Positions 24,463 to 35,700 of a stretch of 64,000 bases of DNA are shown here, piece by piece. Every line of letters starts with the position of its first letter. Position 1 is the first letter of the stretch. A program made the position numbers and the translations under genes. This stretch comes from Gyromitra esculenta. Its lineage: Eukaryota; Ascomycota; Pezizomycetes; Pezizales; Discinaceae. Below the pieces are notes generated by a model, which saw only the letters and a list, made by a program, of their open reading frames with translations, was not told the origin of the DNA and did no database searches. The DNA lies in the NCBI GenBank assembly GCA_038503075.1, contig JBCAML010000005.1:1860001-1924000 (forward strand), read 5' to 3'.

Positions 24463-25665
24463 TCACCATCCTCCTCGCCCTCCCAGACCTCTTCCCCCCC
24501 TCCCCCTCCCCCTCCCCTTCAAATTTGTCCCACCTCTGTTCCTCCCAACGGCCCCGTCAATACTCCCATATTCCGACCCATCCCTGGGTCTATTCGGCCT
24601 CCCTGTGAATATATGACTTCTCACACCGGTATCCTCATGTAATATCCGTCGACAAATCACGCGATACCACTCTGCATCTTCTCTACTGAAAGCGACATAC
24701 CCGTCAAGGTCCACCATCCCACGTTGTCTCATACCATGCTGTCGCAAGTTCTGCTGGTTCTCATTTCTGTGATGCTGCTGTCGAGACCGTGTCACAGCTA
24801 GCTCCCTGCTAAGAGGGGTGTGTGGTCCTGCTGGGCGTGAATAAGGTGGCATTGCAGTGGTAGCAGTAGTAGCAACCGTAGTGCTAAAGTATTTATGTAC
24901 ATCCATATCCACTGAAGTGATCGCAGCGGTACTAGCTACGAAACTATTCCCTGGAACCATAGATGAAGAGGATGCACCAGTAGCCAAATCACGAATAGCC
25001 GTTGATGTTAATGACCACTCCGTTGGAGAACTCCCGAAGGCCCGCCCTTCGAAGCTAGAAACAGGACGTAGGCGCTCATAATTTAAGTCGAGAAGATGGA
25101 TATCGGGTTTCACTGTGTCCGGAAGACTACGAGATTCTAAGTTGATTTTAAGCGGCGACACCTGTTCAGGAATGAGTGGAGGCGCATGGCTCGGCGCATC
25201 AGGTGAATTAGTTAATTCTTGGATGGTGGATAGACGGCCACTGTTGAGACTTGATGCAGCAAACTTTACGGGCCTTGGTCCACTGTTTTTGCCGATTTGA
25301 AGTTCTTCTGATTTATCGATTATGGATGTACCTAATTCCTCCGCCATTTCTGTCTCTTTCGAATGCGATCTTACTCCTAACTTCCGCAGAATAGCCTCCG
25401 GCTTCACACTGAAGGGCAGTGGCTTCCGTCGGATTTCGAAGAGGCTGTTGGATCTTCTCAGAGGAAAATTCTGTGGCTGATTAGTTGAGGATAATGCTTG
25501 GGATGGGTTTGAGGGATTCAAGTAAGCTGAAATCTTCAGTGAATCGAGGTCAAAGGATGAGGAAGGTGGTTGCCTCTCACCTACGCCGAGGGAAACAACT
25601 GGTGGATCGGTATTCCGAAGTCTGTCATTGGAGTCTACTTTTTTAAGTAGTAATTCTCTAGACAT
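24463..25665 (-). CDS. Hypothetical disordered protein with C-terminal RGG tail
   Basis: One long uninterrupted frame, 400 residues, ATG at 25663-25665. I do not recognise it. It is rich in Ser, Pro, Thr and Arg, with no membrane segment or signal peptide, and is probably largely disordered. Several short basic-Ser patches (RRSNSLFEIRRKPLPF, GVRSHSKETEM) look like phosphorylation sites. The most ordered-looking part is near the C-terminus (VDLDGYVAFSREDAEWYRVI...), followed by a GRGRGRGGRGLGGRGGW tail typical of RNA-binding proteins. Upstream on the minus strand is a TG/CA microsatellite (about 25674-25690). The length of the open frame and its biased but protein-like composition support it as real; the function is open. 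Confidence 0.65.
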   Translation of the reverse strand: MSRELLLKKVDSNDRLRNTDPPVVSLGVGERQPPSSSFDLDSLKISAYLNPSNPSQALSSTNQPQNFPLRRSNSLFEIRRKPLPFSVKPEAILRKLGVRSHSKETEMAEELGTSIIDKSEELQIGKNSGPRPVKFAASSLNSGRLSTIQELTNSPDAPSHAPPLIPEQVSPLKINLESRSLPDTVKPDIHLLDLNYERLRPVSSFEGRAFGSSPTEWSLTSTAIRDLATGASSSSMVPGNSFVASTAAITSVDMDVHKYFSTTVATTATTAMPPYSRPAGPHTPLSRELAVTRSRQQHHRNENQQNLRQHGMRQRGMVDLDGYVAFSREDAEWYRVICRRILHEDTGVRSHIFTGRPNRPRDGSEYGSIDGAVGRNRGGTNLKGRGRGRGGRGLGGRGGW

Positions 25666-26386
25666 GGTTCTCTCTTTGTGTGTGTGTGTATGATGGTGGT
25701 GGTATTAGCGGTGGTGCAAGCGGTGAAGGAGAAAGCAGAGTGGAAAGCGGGTTTAATTTATACACAGCTAGCTATAGAATAGTAATATACTTTGGGGTAC
25801 AACACGAGAGGCCAGAAGTAAGAGAGGTTTACAGCTTGATATACGTTAAGTGATTCGCTTGAATTGAATCGTCTGGGCAGTCTAAATATCAATACAGCAA
25901 TATTCAATGATAATTATGGTACAGGTGGGGAGATTGATGGATGATATTTAATATAATATTATACGCCTAGGCCCACAATAATTAAAAGGATTATGAAATT
26001 TGAAAGCCTATGGTGGTTAGCTATAGGATTCTTCGTAGCAAATATTTGATAGAATGTGACTTTAGTGTAGGAGTGTAAGATTTTTCTATTGATGATAGGT
26101 GGTACTTGATATATGGTAGAATATAGTATAGACAAAAAGACATCAAACAAAAGGCTATTAGATTGCATCTACAGCACTTGTTCAAATACCGCATATTACT
26201 TCCACATAGCTATGGACCTACCCTTAGTCACTCACATCCTGTCACAAAACCTCGCTATCATTTCCGTCCAAGGTATTAAATTTATATCCCTCATCAAACT
26301 ACATGTATCCACAAAATATCCGCGCATACGTATCCTTGATCAAACATATAATACCACGCAGTCCCAAACTGTACTCTGCAACCATC
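25666..26386. other. Intergenic stretch, AT-rich
   Basis: Promoter side of the disordered RGG protein and 3' flank of the acyl-CoA dehydrogenase gene. It contains a (TG)n run (about 25674-25690) and TACATGTA at 26300. No gene seen. Confidence 0.5.
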
Positions 26387-27827
26387 CTACAACTTCGATG
26401 TCGCCTCTAATGCTTTAATCTTCCTCCTATAACCCTTCACCAACTCCCTCACGGCAAGGTCCAACAGCACATCCTCGCTGCCCCCCGGCACTACTGCACC
26501 TGGCACATCCATATAAATCCTTTGTATCAGCTCACCTCTCCCACTCCTCGTGAGCCCATTCCCACCCAATAACACCACAGCCGTCCTCGCGGCATTATCC
26601 AGCACCATCCCCGCACTCGCCTTCACGAGCCCAGTGAGTCCCCCTAGCTCCCGATCTGCATCTTCCTTCACCATTTTGCTCATCTGGTAAGCAATCTGTT
26701 CCACCCATGCCCACTGCGCTTCGACTGCTGCGCCAACCTTCGCAAGACGATGACGCACGACCGGCTGCTCGATGAGTGGTTTACCAAATGCCTCCCGTTT
26801 TAGGGTGTACTCTAGTGCCGTGCTCACCGCTACTCGAGCCTGTCTGGTGACCCCAATAGAGATGGTCAACCGCTCGTGGTTAAAGTTGGTCATGATGTAT
26901 TTCATCCCCTTACCCTCCTCGCCGATCAGGTTAGTCACCGGAACACGGACGTCTTCAAGGGTGATGAAGGTCGTCCCGGAAGTCGCGAGTCCTGTGACGG
27001 GGAGTTTCCGAAGTGTCACGCCAGCGACAGACTGAAGCGGAATGAGGAGTAGCGAAAGCCCGCCTGGTCCAGGACCGCCGGTTCGGACTGCAGTGGTAGC
27101 ATAATCGGCCCAAATCCCGTTTGTTATCCTTCACATGACCACATCAGCAACCTCCTCTCATTTCTTAGAGAGCTGAGGGAGAAACCATTTTTTTTGTCCG
27201 TTGACTATATATTCCTTCCCATCTGCACTCTTCACCGCTGTTGTTTCGATCCCTGCCACATCGCTGCCTGCACCGGGCTCCGTAATCGCAATACAACCAC
27301 GTGCTTTACCCGTGAGGAGGTCTGGGATGAAGCGCTCTTGAAGCTCCTGATTGCCATATTTCAAGATCGGGGGGACGCCGAAGGCCATGCCCGTTGTAAT
27401 GGATGCACCAGGGCCTGTCAAACCACTACGTGCCATCTACTCCGTAATAAGTTTAATAAAGACTCAATAATCCAAGCTGAACATGGAGAAATAATCGAAC
27501 CTCGTCTGAATAAATCAAAAAATGTAAATAATCAAATTCCGCGACCTTCAACCCTCCCAAGAGGGTTTCCAGCCCCAGACGTTTACACCAGTCCAGTGGC
27601 AGCGGCGCTGGTAGAGTCGGGATCAGCATATTTGCTGTTGCAAACTTCTTGAAGACTTCTGGAGGGACCAGTTCCTCCCTTTCCCAATCCATCGCATGCG
27701 CGGTGAGGTTTGTCGTGATGAAGGAACGGCATGCTTTTTGCCAGGCGAGGTGCGATGGTGTATAGTAAGGAGATGGAAGACCGAGGAGGTATGGAGGCTC
27801 CGAAAAGGGGACTGGGGGAGAAGCCAT
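26387..27827 (-). CDS. Acyl-CoA dehydrogenase with peroxisomal targeting signal
   Basis: FAD-dependent enzyme that introduces the alpha,beta double bond in acyl-CoA, the first step of beta-oxidation. Minus-strand exons 27827-27501, 27436-27186 and 27128-26387 (1320 nt, 439 residues, normal length). Introns are 64 and 57 nt with matching phases. The N-terminal helical domain is followed by the ACAD signature segments: GMAFGVPPILKYGNQELQ, CIAITEPGAGSDVAGIETTA, YIVNGQKKWITNGIWADYAT, then EGKGMKYIMTNFNHERL and LLGGNGLTRSGRGELIQRIY. The last three residues are SKL, a canonical PTS1, so import into peroxisomes is predicted. Many filamentous fungi use a dehydrogenase rather than an oxidase for peroxisomal beta-oxidation, which fits. 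The start was set at the MASPPVPF methionine because the family begins with FxEPPYLLGLPSPYY. Confidence 0.92.
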
Positions 27828-28613
27828 CGTGAAGCTTTGAAACGGATGATTAGGAGGGTCACGCGAAGAACTGGAAGGGTTTGGTCGAAGTTGATGAGAT
27901 ACAAAGAAGATCGAGCCCACCTTCACCCTACATATGTATTAAAAATCTATACTAAATAGAGGAATACCTCAAAACAAAGCGAACGAAGCACTGCACTGTA
28001 CCTGATGGCTTGCCTGGATAGTCGCGATATTCGATATCGGTTGAGGTATTGTGTTGTGGGGAATCCTTGGGTATGGGAGAGTGCTGCAGTAGTCGCCGAG
28101 GCTCAGATTTGCATGTGACAGGTGAAAGGTCTACAAAACATGTCTTCAGGTTTGTGCCCATCAGCACGTACATATAGTCTTAAAGCATCAGCTAAGCAAA
28201 ACAGGAATCCGAGTTGTACTCGGAATGTTAATAAGTTTATTAGGTACCATTACAGGGCCAGTTGCCACGGCAGACTGGAGGACAAAAGTATGGCAAGCTT
28301 CAAGTGGAGGTAGCAGCATTGGCTTTCATACAAATAAACCCCGTTCGCCATTCCTCTATTTTCAGCATACCTATATCCGTTGCTCTACTTGTAAGCCGTC
28401 GTGAATATCGAAGCCTCTCTTGTATAGTCTAGTATATTTGAAATAAGATAGCATGGTATGGCATGGTTTTGTATGCAATGAGCCCTAACCCAGAAATCGT
28501 GTCCCCCATCCTTATATGATAACCCTAACCCTAAACGCTTACGCCTCTAGCGAGTCCTAATAAATTAAATAAGTTGCCATTCCAGAGATGTAATTTTAAC
28601 AATCTCACCTCGA
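27828..28613. other. Intergenic stretch
   Basis: Promoter region of the acyl-CoA dehydrogenase gene and 3' flank of the next minus-strand gene. Two tandem CCCTAA units occur at about 28514-28526 as an isolated telomere-like word. No gene seen. Confidence 0.5.
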
Positions 28614-28937
28614 TCACTCCTCTACCGGCTGATGCAGACCCCCAAAGACTCCACCCACTGTGCCTACAACTGTGCCTACGACGAGCACCATACATACCAC
28701 AAAGACCAGAGCACAAATCTCCCTTCTCTTCCTCTCGGCGCCATCATTGATATCCAAGTTCAAGTCAACGACTTCCTTTAGCCCCGAGTCGGCTCGAAGG
28801 TGTGTGAATGGGGGGGCTTCGAATTCGGCTATGCTAATTGCGTCAGAGGGCTTCTCGCAATAGCTGTGGGAGTAGGTGGGCTGGGAGAGCGGTTGGATTT
28901 GAACTGTTTCCTCCGTGCTGATTCTTGACGGTTGCAT
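28614..28937 (-). CDS. Small single-pass membrane protein, hypothetical
   Basis: 107 residues from the first ATG in frame (28935-28937); the frame is open further upstream but without a nearer ATG. The N-terminal part is polar and acidic (ISTEETVQIQP ... AEFEAPPF). A basic patch, AERKRRE, precedes one hydrophobic segment, ICALVFVVCMVLVVGTVVGTVGGVFGG, close to the C-terminus. The segment has several GxxxG-type spacings. This arrangement is that of a tail-anchored or type-II-like protein. No family recognised. A short upstream exon cannot be excluded. Confidence 0.45.
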   Translation of the reverse strand: MQPSRISTEETVQIQPLSQPTYSHSYCEKPSDAISIAEFEAPPFTHLRADSGLKEVVDLNLDINDGAERKRREICALVFVVCMVLVVGTVVGTVGGVFGGLHQPVEE

Positions 28938-29892
28938 CAGGACTAAGTCGACGAGAACGGCCACTCCTGCGAGGAAATGAGCCAAACATCAGCGGGCTGG
29001 CGACCAAACCTTATTTTAGCAGCGCATTCCTAGCAGATATAAGCCTTTCATTTTACCTTGGAGAGGGGCAAGCAAATAGATATGCCCCCCTGCGCTCTCA
29101 ACAGCCACCGCAAGGAGAACTGGCCCCTTACAGCCAGTCCTCCCGCGTACAATAAAGATAGGAAGGAAATTAGAAAAATTCAGTTCTCGCCTATCCCATG
29201 TGAGCGCTCGCTTGTCGTGTAGTTGGTGTCCACAGTCCGTGATCTGCCCGGGAACTTGATCATCCGTCTCCTCCCATGTCTCTATTGGCCTGTTTTCGTT
29301 GTTTCTCCGCTGTGCTTAGCGAAGGGAGTCTGGTTCAATGACCGCCAGTGTTTCAAATTTTACTCTTTTGATATATCTTGTTGTTCCAAGTTTCTATCCA
29401 TTAAAGAGAATCCAACTGGTCTCCGGGTTTAAAGTTTCTCCAAATCATGGTCATGAGGGAGCAAGCCTTGCAGCAGGAAACCATGCCTTGGCCCCCCGAG
29501 AAGTGATGCTGTGTATACCTTGGCGTGCTATCTCTCGTATACACGTCAAATAACCTATAGCTATAAATCACCTCATAACTCAAATGATCACAAAAGTTAG
29601 GGTAAACTGAGAGCCAGTAATTACATATATCTCTAGTCCAAGTCTATGTGGTATCTAAGTAGGAACATCTAGTTATGTACATCCACTTGTATAAACAAGA
29701 AAGAAAAACTTGAAAGCTACACTGCGAAGCATCAAATCCGTCTAAATATTTGGCTGCCCATGCATGTTAAATCAAGCTCCAAAAACTCCAGAATTAAAAA
29801 CAAACCCCCCCAGCCTTCAAATAAATAAATGAGAATGAAAAATACTGAATGCAGACATGATAAACTGCCGTTTGTCGCAACACGCCTGCAGA
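28938..29892. other. Intergenic stretch
   Basis: No gene seen. It lies between the small membrane-protein gene and the 3' end of the GH92 gene, both on the minus strand, and would hold the promoter of the former and the 3' UTR of the latter. Confidence 0.5.
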
Positions 29893-32756
29893 TCATATAA
29901 TTGTTGTTGCGAAACTTGGTGGTCTCGGACCCGTATCCCACTGCTTCCTCTCGTCCCCAAGCACAAACTCCAACACCCCACCGTTCTGGAACAAATCATC
30001 CCAAACGATCCAATTCTTATCCCAAATATCCCCATTCAACCTGACCTCCTGAACAAAGTATGCTGTATCAGATCCTCCGGTAGATTGTATAGTTACCCTC
30101 CTCGAGTCACCGACACTGATAGTGATGTCTTTAAACCACGGAGAGCCGATGAGGAGCGTTGTTGTCCCCGTCATTGGGTAGAGACCAATCATGTTCCAGA
30201 GAAGCCAAGATTGCATCGCGCCTGCATCGCTGTTACCGGGAAGGCCATCGTTGCCAGTGTTGTAGTAGGATTTTGCAATGAAGCGGGATTTCTCGACTGA
30301 GAGATGCTGACGGTTGACGAAATTGAAAAGATAAGGCGACGCAAAACCTAGGTGTGGGTTTAGTACGATATCTAGAGAAAAATAAAGGGCTAAGGATCTG
30401 AAAGCTTACTCGGTTCGTTTCCAGGGTTGAAAAGAGTATTCCCGAACCTCGTCTCCCCATTTATATGTGCACCAGGCTCAAACAGCTTCTCCAACCTTTT
30501 CGTGAACATGTCGTCACCACCCATATATTCGATAAGCGTAACCATATCGTGGTGAGCGCCGAACGAGTACTCGAACGGAAGCGCCTGGTAATAGCTGTCC
30601 TCCCAGTAACAACCGCCACAGCTTATAGGATTCTGCGGCGGAACCGGAAACGTGCCGTTCTCGTGGATTGGTGATAGAAACCCAGAAAAGTCGTCGACAG
30701 TAGAGTTCTTGTCCCAGTGGTTCCTCCAGTTCCTTGAACGGTCGAGATACTTCTCAGCATCCTCTATTTTACCGAGTCCTTTCGCGACCTGTGATAGAGC
30801 AAAGTCGTTCATGGAGTACTCAGACGCACGGGAGACACTGCGGCTGAATTTGGTTGTGATATAGCCCTTTTCTAACCAATCAGGCAGTGCGCCTCTCCCC
30901 TCCTTCGTCGAGGAGTCTTTTGCCATTTTGTCGTTGTTGTTCACCGGCGTCACTTCTGCGTCCTTAACCATTGCTTTGTAGCCATCCTCCCAATCAATGC
31001 CCTGACGGACACCCTTGACGTATGCATCAGCAAGAACATTGTCAGCATTACTTCCTCCCTGAGTTCTCCCGTTGAAATTTGAAGACCGGCCGTCGGGGAG
31101 ATACCCTTCGTTGCGCCAGATATCGATAAGGGAGCGGATATAGCCATCATAACGAGTAGGCATAAGGACCTGCATGAGTGGAGTGTAGCAGCGAAACAAG
31201 TCCCAAAGTGTAAATATATCATCGTACTAATCAGCCCCATTAGCTCAATGGTCTTGCTTCAAGCATAAAAGCAATTAATGGTGATGGGCGGGACTAGGTT
31301 ACATATGGTTCTGTTGAATTCCATTTTGGATTTTCCCCAGTTCTGTTAGAGGGGAGAAGGAACGCTCCGTACATTGAGGAATACAAAAGTCCTAGTTTCC
31401 CTTCATCGGTCTATTATTTCCCGTCAGTTTCGTCTTCGCACTACTTAAAAAATTTCGTTTTTCCGTTCCGCTTCTTTGTAACTTACTTCTGTAGTAGTGA
31501 TTGTAGAAAAAACCTCGTGGTTCCAGGTTTCCCTTACTGTATTCACCAGCGTCTTGAAAGAGTCCTTCGTTGGGATCTCCTGATCTATAAAACCACAAGC
31601 TTTTTCTGCAGAAATGAATGATATTCCAATCTTCGATTCCACAGTAGCTTGGGTCCCATTGGCAGAAGAACGAAACGAAACAACTGCGCCAAGTCTTTTT
31701 TGCCCAGAAACACTAGAACTGTTTCCAAAGGTGTCCAGTTTTTCTCCAGTAACGCCGGTTCCAGTAAAAGTCCGAACTCGTGATGGTGTGGTATCAAAGC
31801 AACCACAGAAGTAGATTTTCCAGTTCTCGCCTTGAAAAATGCATAAGTCACAATGCAAGGGCCGAGGGAAGGGAGGGAAGGGAACAAATTACCTAAATTC
31901 CAACCACCATTGTACACACCAAATCCCGTGTATTTGCCGTTTTTGTTGACCTCAATTGCACCCTCGACATAGTGCTGCTCGATGCCCTGGCCCCTAAAGC
32001 TCGGTAAGAAATGGGATACGTCCACCAAAACATGAACTTCGCCGGTCGCATTCAAGAACGAGTGTCGCATCATACCCGCATGGTGGGATGCAGTCAACTG
32101 GGTAGTGACCCCGTTTGCCATTGAAGACTGATAAATCCCGACTGAAGCTTCATCCGCTGATGCCCGTGCGACTGACTGATCCGCGAGTGGATTATCCAAT
32201 ATTCCAGCGAGGGGAAGCTGAGAAACAACCCCGTACTTTGGAGCTCCGCCAGTCCCGGACTCATGCATCATGGAGAACCCAGTTATCTTCCCCTGGGGGT
32301 GGAAACCAGAGTATGAATCGCCAGTGCCAGGTAGAGGTTGAATATCGACTCCTATCTTAACAACTCCAAATGGCAGGGTGACACCTGGAAACATGTTACC
32401 CCCGCCTTGAGTCCCCATACTATGTAATTCTTTAGCACCAATTGAAAACAAAAGTATTTTCACAGACCCAGTAAAACTCACAATGGTTGGACATATTTGG
32501 ATAGCAAGTTGTCCACCAAAAGCGGTTGATTCCGAGCCTCCTCCTTCTGACCGTGATGGTGGCCGTTCCTTTTGGCATGGGCGACGTGAAAGCCAACAAC
32601 AAGTGCAATAGCCATAGATATGAGAAGCATTGCAATGACAACAAGTATCCAGAATCCTTTGGGGGAGATTCCACAGTAACCACTGCTAGCCCGTTCTTCC
32701 ACATTCTCCTCCTCAGGCTTTATATTATTTTCAGAAACATCTTCGGTAGCGGACAT
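29893..32756 (-). CDS. Alpha-mannosidase, glycoside hydrolase family 92
   Basis: Calcium-dependent exo-alpha-mannosidase (GH92), usually acting on alpha-1,2-linked mannose of N-glycans or mannans. Minus-strand exons 32756-32482, 32419-31893, 31830-31487, 31410-31303, 31226-30410, 30347-29893; 2526 nt, 841 residues; introns 62-76 nt with agreeing phases. The N-terminus has no cleavable signal. A polar stretch leads to a membrane segment at about 34-56 (FWILVVIAMLLISMAIALVV), so the enzyme is probably a type II membrane protein of the secretory pathway. The catalytic region starts with YVQPFMGTQGGGNMFPGVTLPFG, the GH92 N-domain signature, and includes LFYSS-like LLYSSMYGAFLLPSNRTG, DIFTLWDLFRCYTPLMQ, GNEPS, YLFNFV, GLPGNSDAGAMQSW and GLYPMTG. 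No break is visible. Confidence 0.93.
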
Positions 32757-35700
32757 TTTTTGGTATAGAGCTCCGCTCGAGCCAAATAAAACCGCTAAAA
32801 GACAATCGGTTACCGAAATTAAATTGCAGATATCGGGCTGTTGCTCTAATTAGTATGCTTCCACGATTAAACTTTAAGATTAAATCTCGGGGAGGACAAG
32901 ATTTTCCCAGACCCACCTATAAGCTATAGTTTAAACGATAATAACATCATCGGGCATGATCCCATCTAGGGATGAACATAGGCACGTTTTTCAGAGCACG
33001 TTTTTCAAAAGACGTGAACATGAGGAGGAGGTGAGTGACCATTATACATTAATTCTCTGAAGCGGGCAGGAGGACAGGAGATTGTTAGGACGTGATGCAC
33101 ATCAGCCGCGTCCGTGTTACCCATGGCAGATTTTATTGGTTCCATTGTCCAGGGTGTTTTTTTGAGGTAGAGAGCAAAAAGGGTCCTTTGTGATATATCG
33201 CCAAGACCGGCTAGAGCTGCGTGGTTTGCTTTGATGCTGTGGTTGGTTTCACCAATGATCACCCACTCCCAGAACCATGGAGACCGGGGCTCGAAGCGCC
33301 CTGACACCAAGCCTTTTTGCATGGATCAGAATGAGCTTGATTGATCACGGACCAACCAGCGTGTGAGGCTGGAGCATGAGCCTGCGAACCGATGCAAGTC
33401 AGATCTTGCTCGGGAATCGTTGCTGCAGAACACCATAGAACAGGTGCACCCTTCCTCTGAGAATGCTGGGCAGAAGACATTGGAGGTGGTGATTGTTTTC
33501 GGTTAAGGTTGATGCCTGAATTAATTCGTGGGCCGGGCACGAGCAATGCGAATCTAAAGTGAATCACTCGGCGCTCATCCTAATTTGCGAGGACCCTTGT
33601 GCCTGTGGATGGGGCTCAATCCACTATTTTTCGCTGGCAGGCGCAACGCGGCGTCTCACGGCCACGGCAAAACCGGCGTGAGAGTTGAACAGGTGGCGTC
33701 CACGCATAGCCAGGCTGCGGATCACTCCCCCCCACTCACGAGCCTTACGATCCTGCAAAAGAAACAGAAATCACGAAAGAAAACCAAAGGATCGCATGCT
33801 TGAAAAAACAAGGTGCATTCTGGATGGTGTTTCGGCTAGCCAAGCCCAGAAAGCTGCCAAGACTCGTTAAGCTCCAAACAGTAACGAACAAGCTTTCCAA
33901 GAAAACGCTACCCCTGTTCCATTCCCCACCGGCCAACCGTTTTCAAACCTTATCATCACCCCTGGCGCGGGCCACCATGCCGTTTTCAAGGTGTTCGGTA
34001 CTTTAGGAATTCTCAATATCTTTCTTTTGGCAGGCAGGCAGGTAGCATGGTTTTCAATTGAAATCAATTTAAGGCTTCTACAATTGTTTTCCCCGGTCGC
34101 GTGCTGTAGAACCGCGGACAGCAAAGTGGGGTAAACAGCAATCGTCAGCCTCGATTCAAAGCAGGACAGAATTCGATTACGCATATGGCCTCGGGAGCAA
34201 CGGATATTATCTGAGACATTGCCACCAAAAATAAAGCTTTCCACATTGGACCCGGTTCTGTGTTTTTAAAATAGAAAAGAGATAGCTAAAACCCTCTCAT
34301 TCTCCAGCACCCAACCTTTATCAGAATCTGACTGTCGAGAACTTCAATCGCAACAAGCTGCGCCTCGCGCTAAATCCAGAGGATTCTGCTTTTGACCTAG
34401 CCTCCAGTAAGGAGCCGACAGGTCGTTAGGACCTAGAGTCGACTTTCTCGAAAGAACGGAGCGTCCAATTTACTTTCTACTATTAAACCCTGCAGGGTAT
34501 ACGTACGCTGGCAATAGATCTGGAAACGCTCGAAAGCTACTCACAGGCTGTTGGTAGTACGAGAAATAAGCCCTACAGACCTACTCATACGTGTTGTAGT
34601 CTAGGAAGTTAGAATCGAACACTGAAGGAAGACGGCTTACGAGTACGAGATCCTTACAGTAGAAACCCCCAAGCACAGGTTCAATATCATTTGGCTTCTT
34701 GCTTATCAGCTTGCCTCGATGTTAGATCTGCTATTGCTCCACTAACTAAACTGCGTAATCAATGACTTGAATGGGTAGGAATTCGCGTATGCCACTAAGG
34801 CTACCAGATTGTGTCAGCTACCGTGGTACATAATATTTTTCCCCAGAACAAGCCTTAGGTCGATCGATAGAGAAATCAATGCACGCCTCTGATTGACTCC
34901 CATCTGGGCCGCCAAGCACACTTAAACTATGGGGGGGCTACACGTATGAGACTTATCCGATGGGCTGATTCCTGTGTGGTACACGTACTCGCTCCAACTA
35001 TATAAAAATAAAATAAAAAAGCCATCAAAAAGTAAGACTCTAGCTACATTGGTAGAGATTAAAATTAGTGTGGTCTTTTGTGGACCAATCGAAGATATCT
35101 TGCTGCAGGAAAATCGATATCATACACACAACGAATCCTGAGATCAAAGTTAACCAACAATTGCAAGAACCAACAATTCAGGATCGTCCTTCTTGGCAGT
35201 AATAACCTTAAATTTTCCTAGATACAGGGTAAGAGATCTAGATGTAGTCGTTTTTACATCTTGTCGATTACTCCACGCAAAGACGACTGGTGTCCCACCA
35301 AGTGCCCCCTGAGCGACTAATACCCGCGGTTACAGAAAGACTCCCCACAATCCTAAACCCAATACCTACTAGTGAGCAACAACGTTGGCGTAAAAACCTT
35401 CACCCCACAAAGCTCATCAGCCAGCCCAAGAACGCAACACAAGTAACTGGCGGCTGACTTCTGAGACTTTTTCTTCTTCCGCTATCAGCACCTCATTCAG
35501 TCGCGAGCATGCGAGACCAAAATGGCGAATAACCAGCCACTTTGATGCCATACAACGCGGGGTTAGGGTTCACGATCTATTCCTAGCCCAACGTCTCTCG
35601 GTCTGTAATCCCTTCAAACAGGTGACGAACATGGGGTTGGTCGCAGCAAGACAGAAGGTTCTACCCTCAGGTTCGGTGTCCCCGCCATCGCTTTGCAAGA

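Noticed and set aside
28514..28526. CCCTAACCCTAA telomere-like repeat
   Set aside because: Only two units, and similar isolated words occur near 17630, 17970 and 35560; not a telomere or an interstitial array.
33000..34250. Several 60-125 residue frames, including one reading ILDGVSASQAQKAAKTR like a pogo-type helix-turn-helix
   Set aside because: Frames are short and broken, and nothing downstream matches a transposase; too weak to call.
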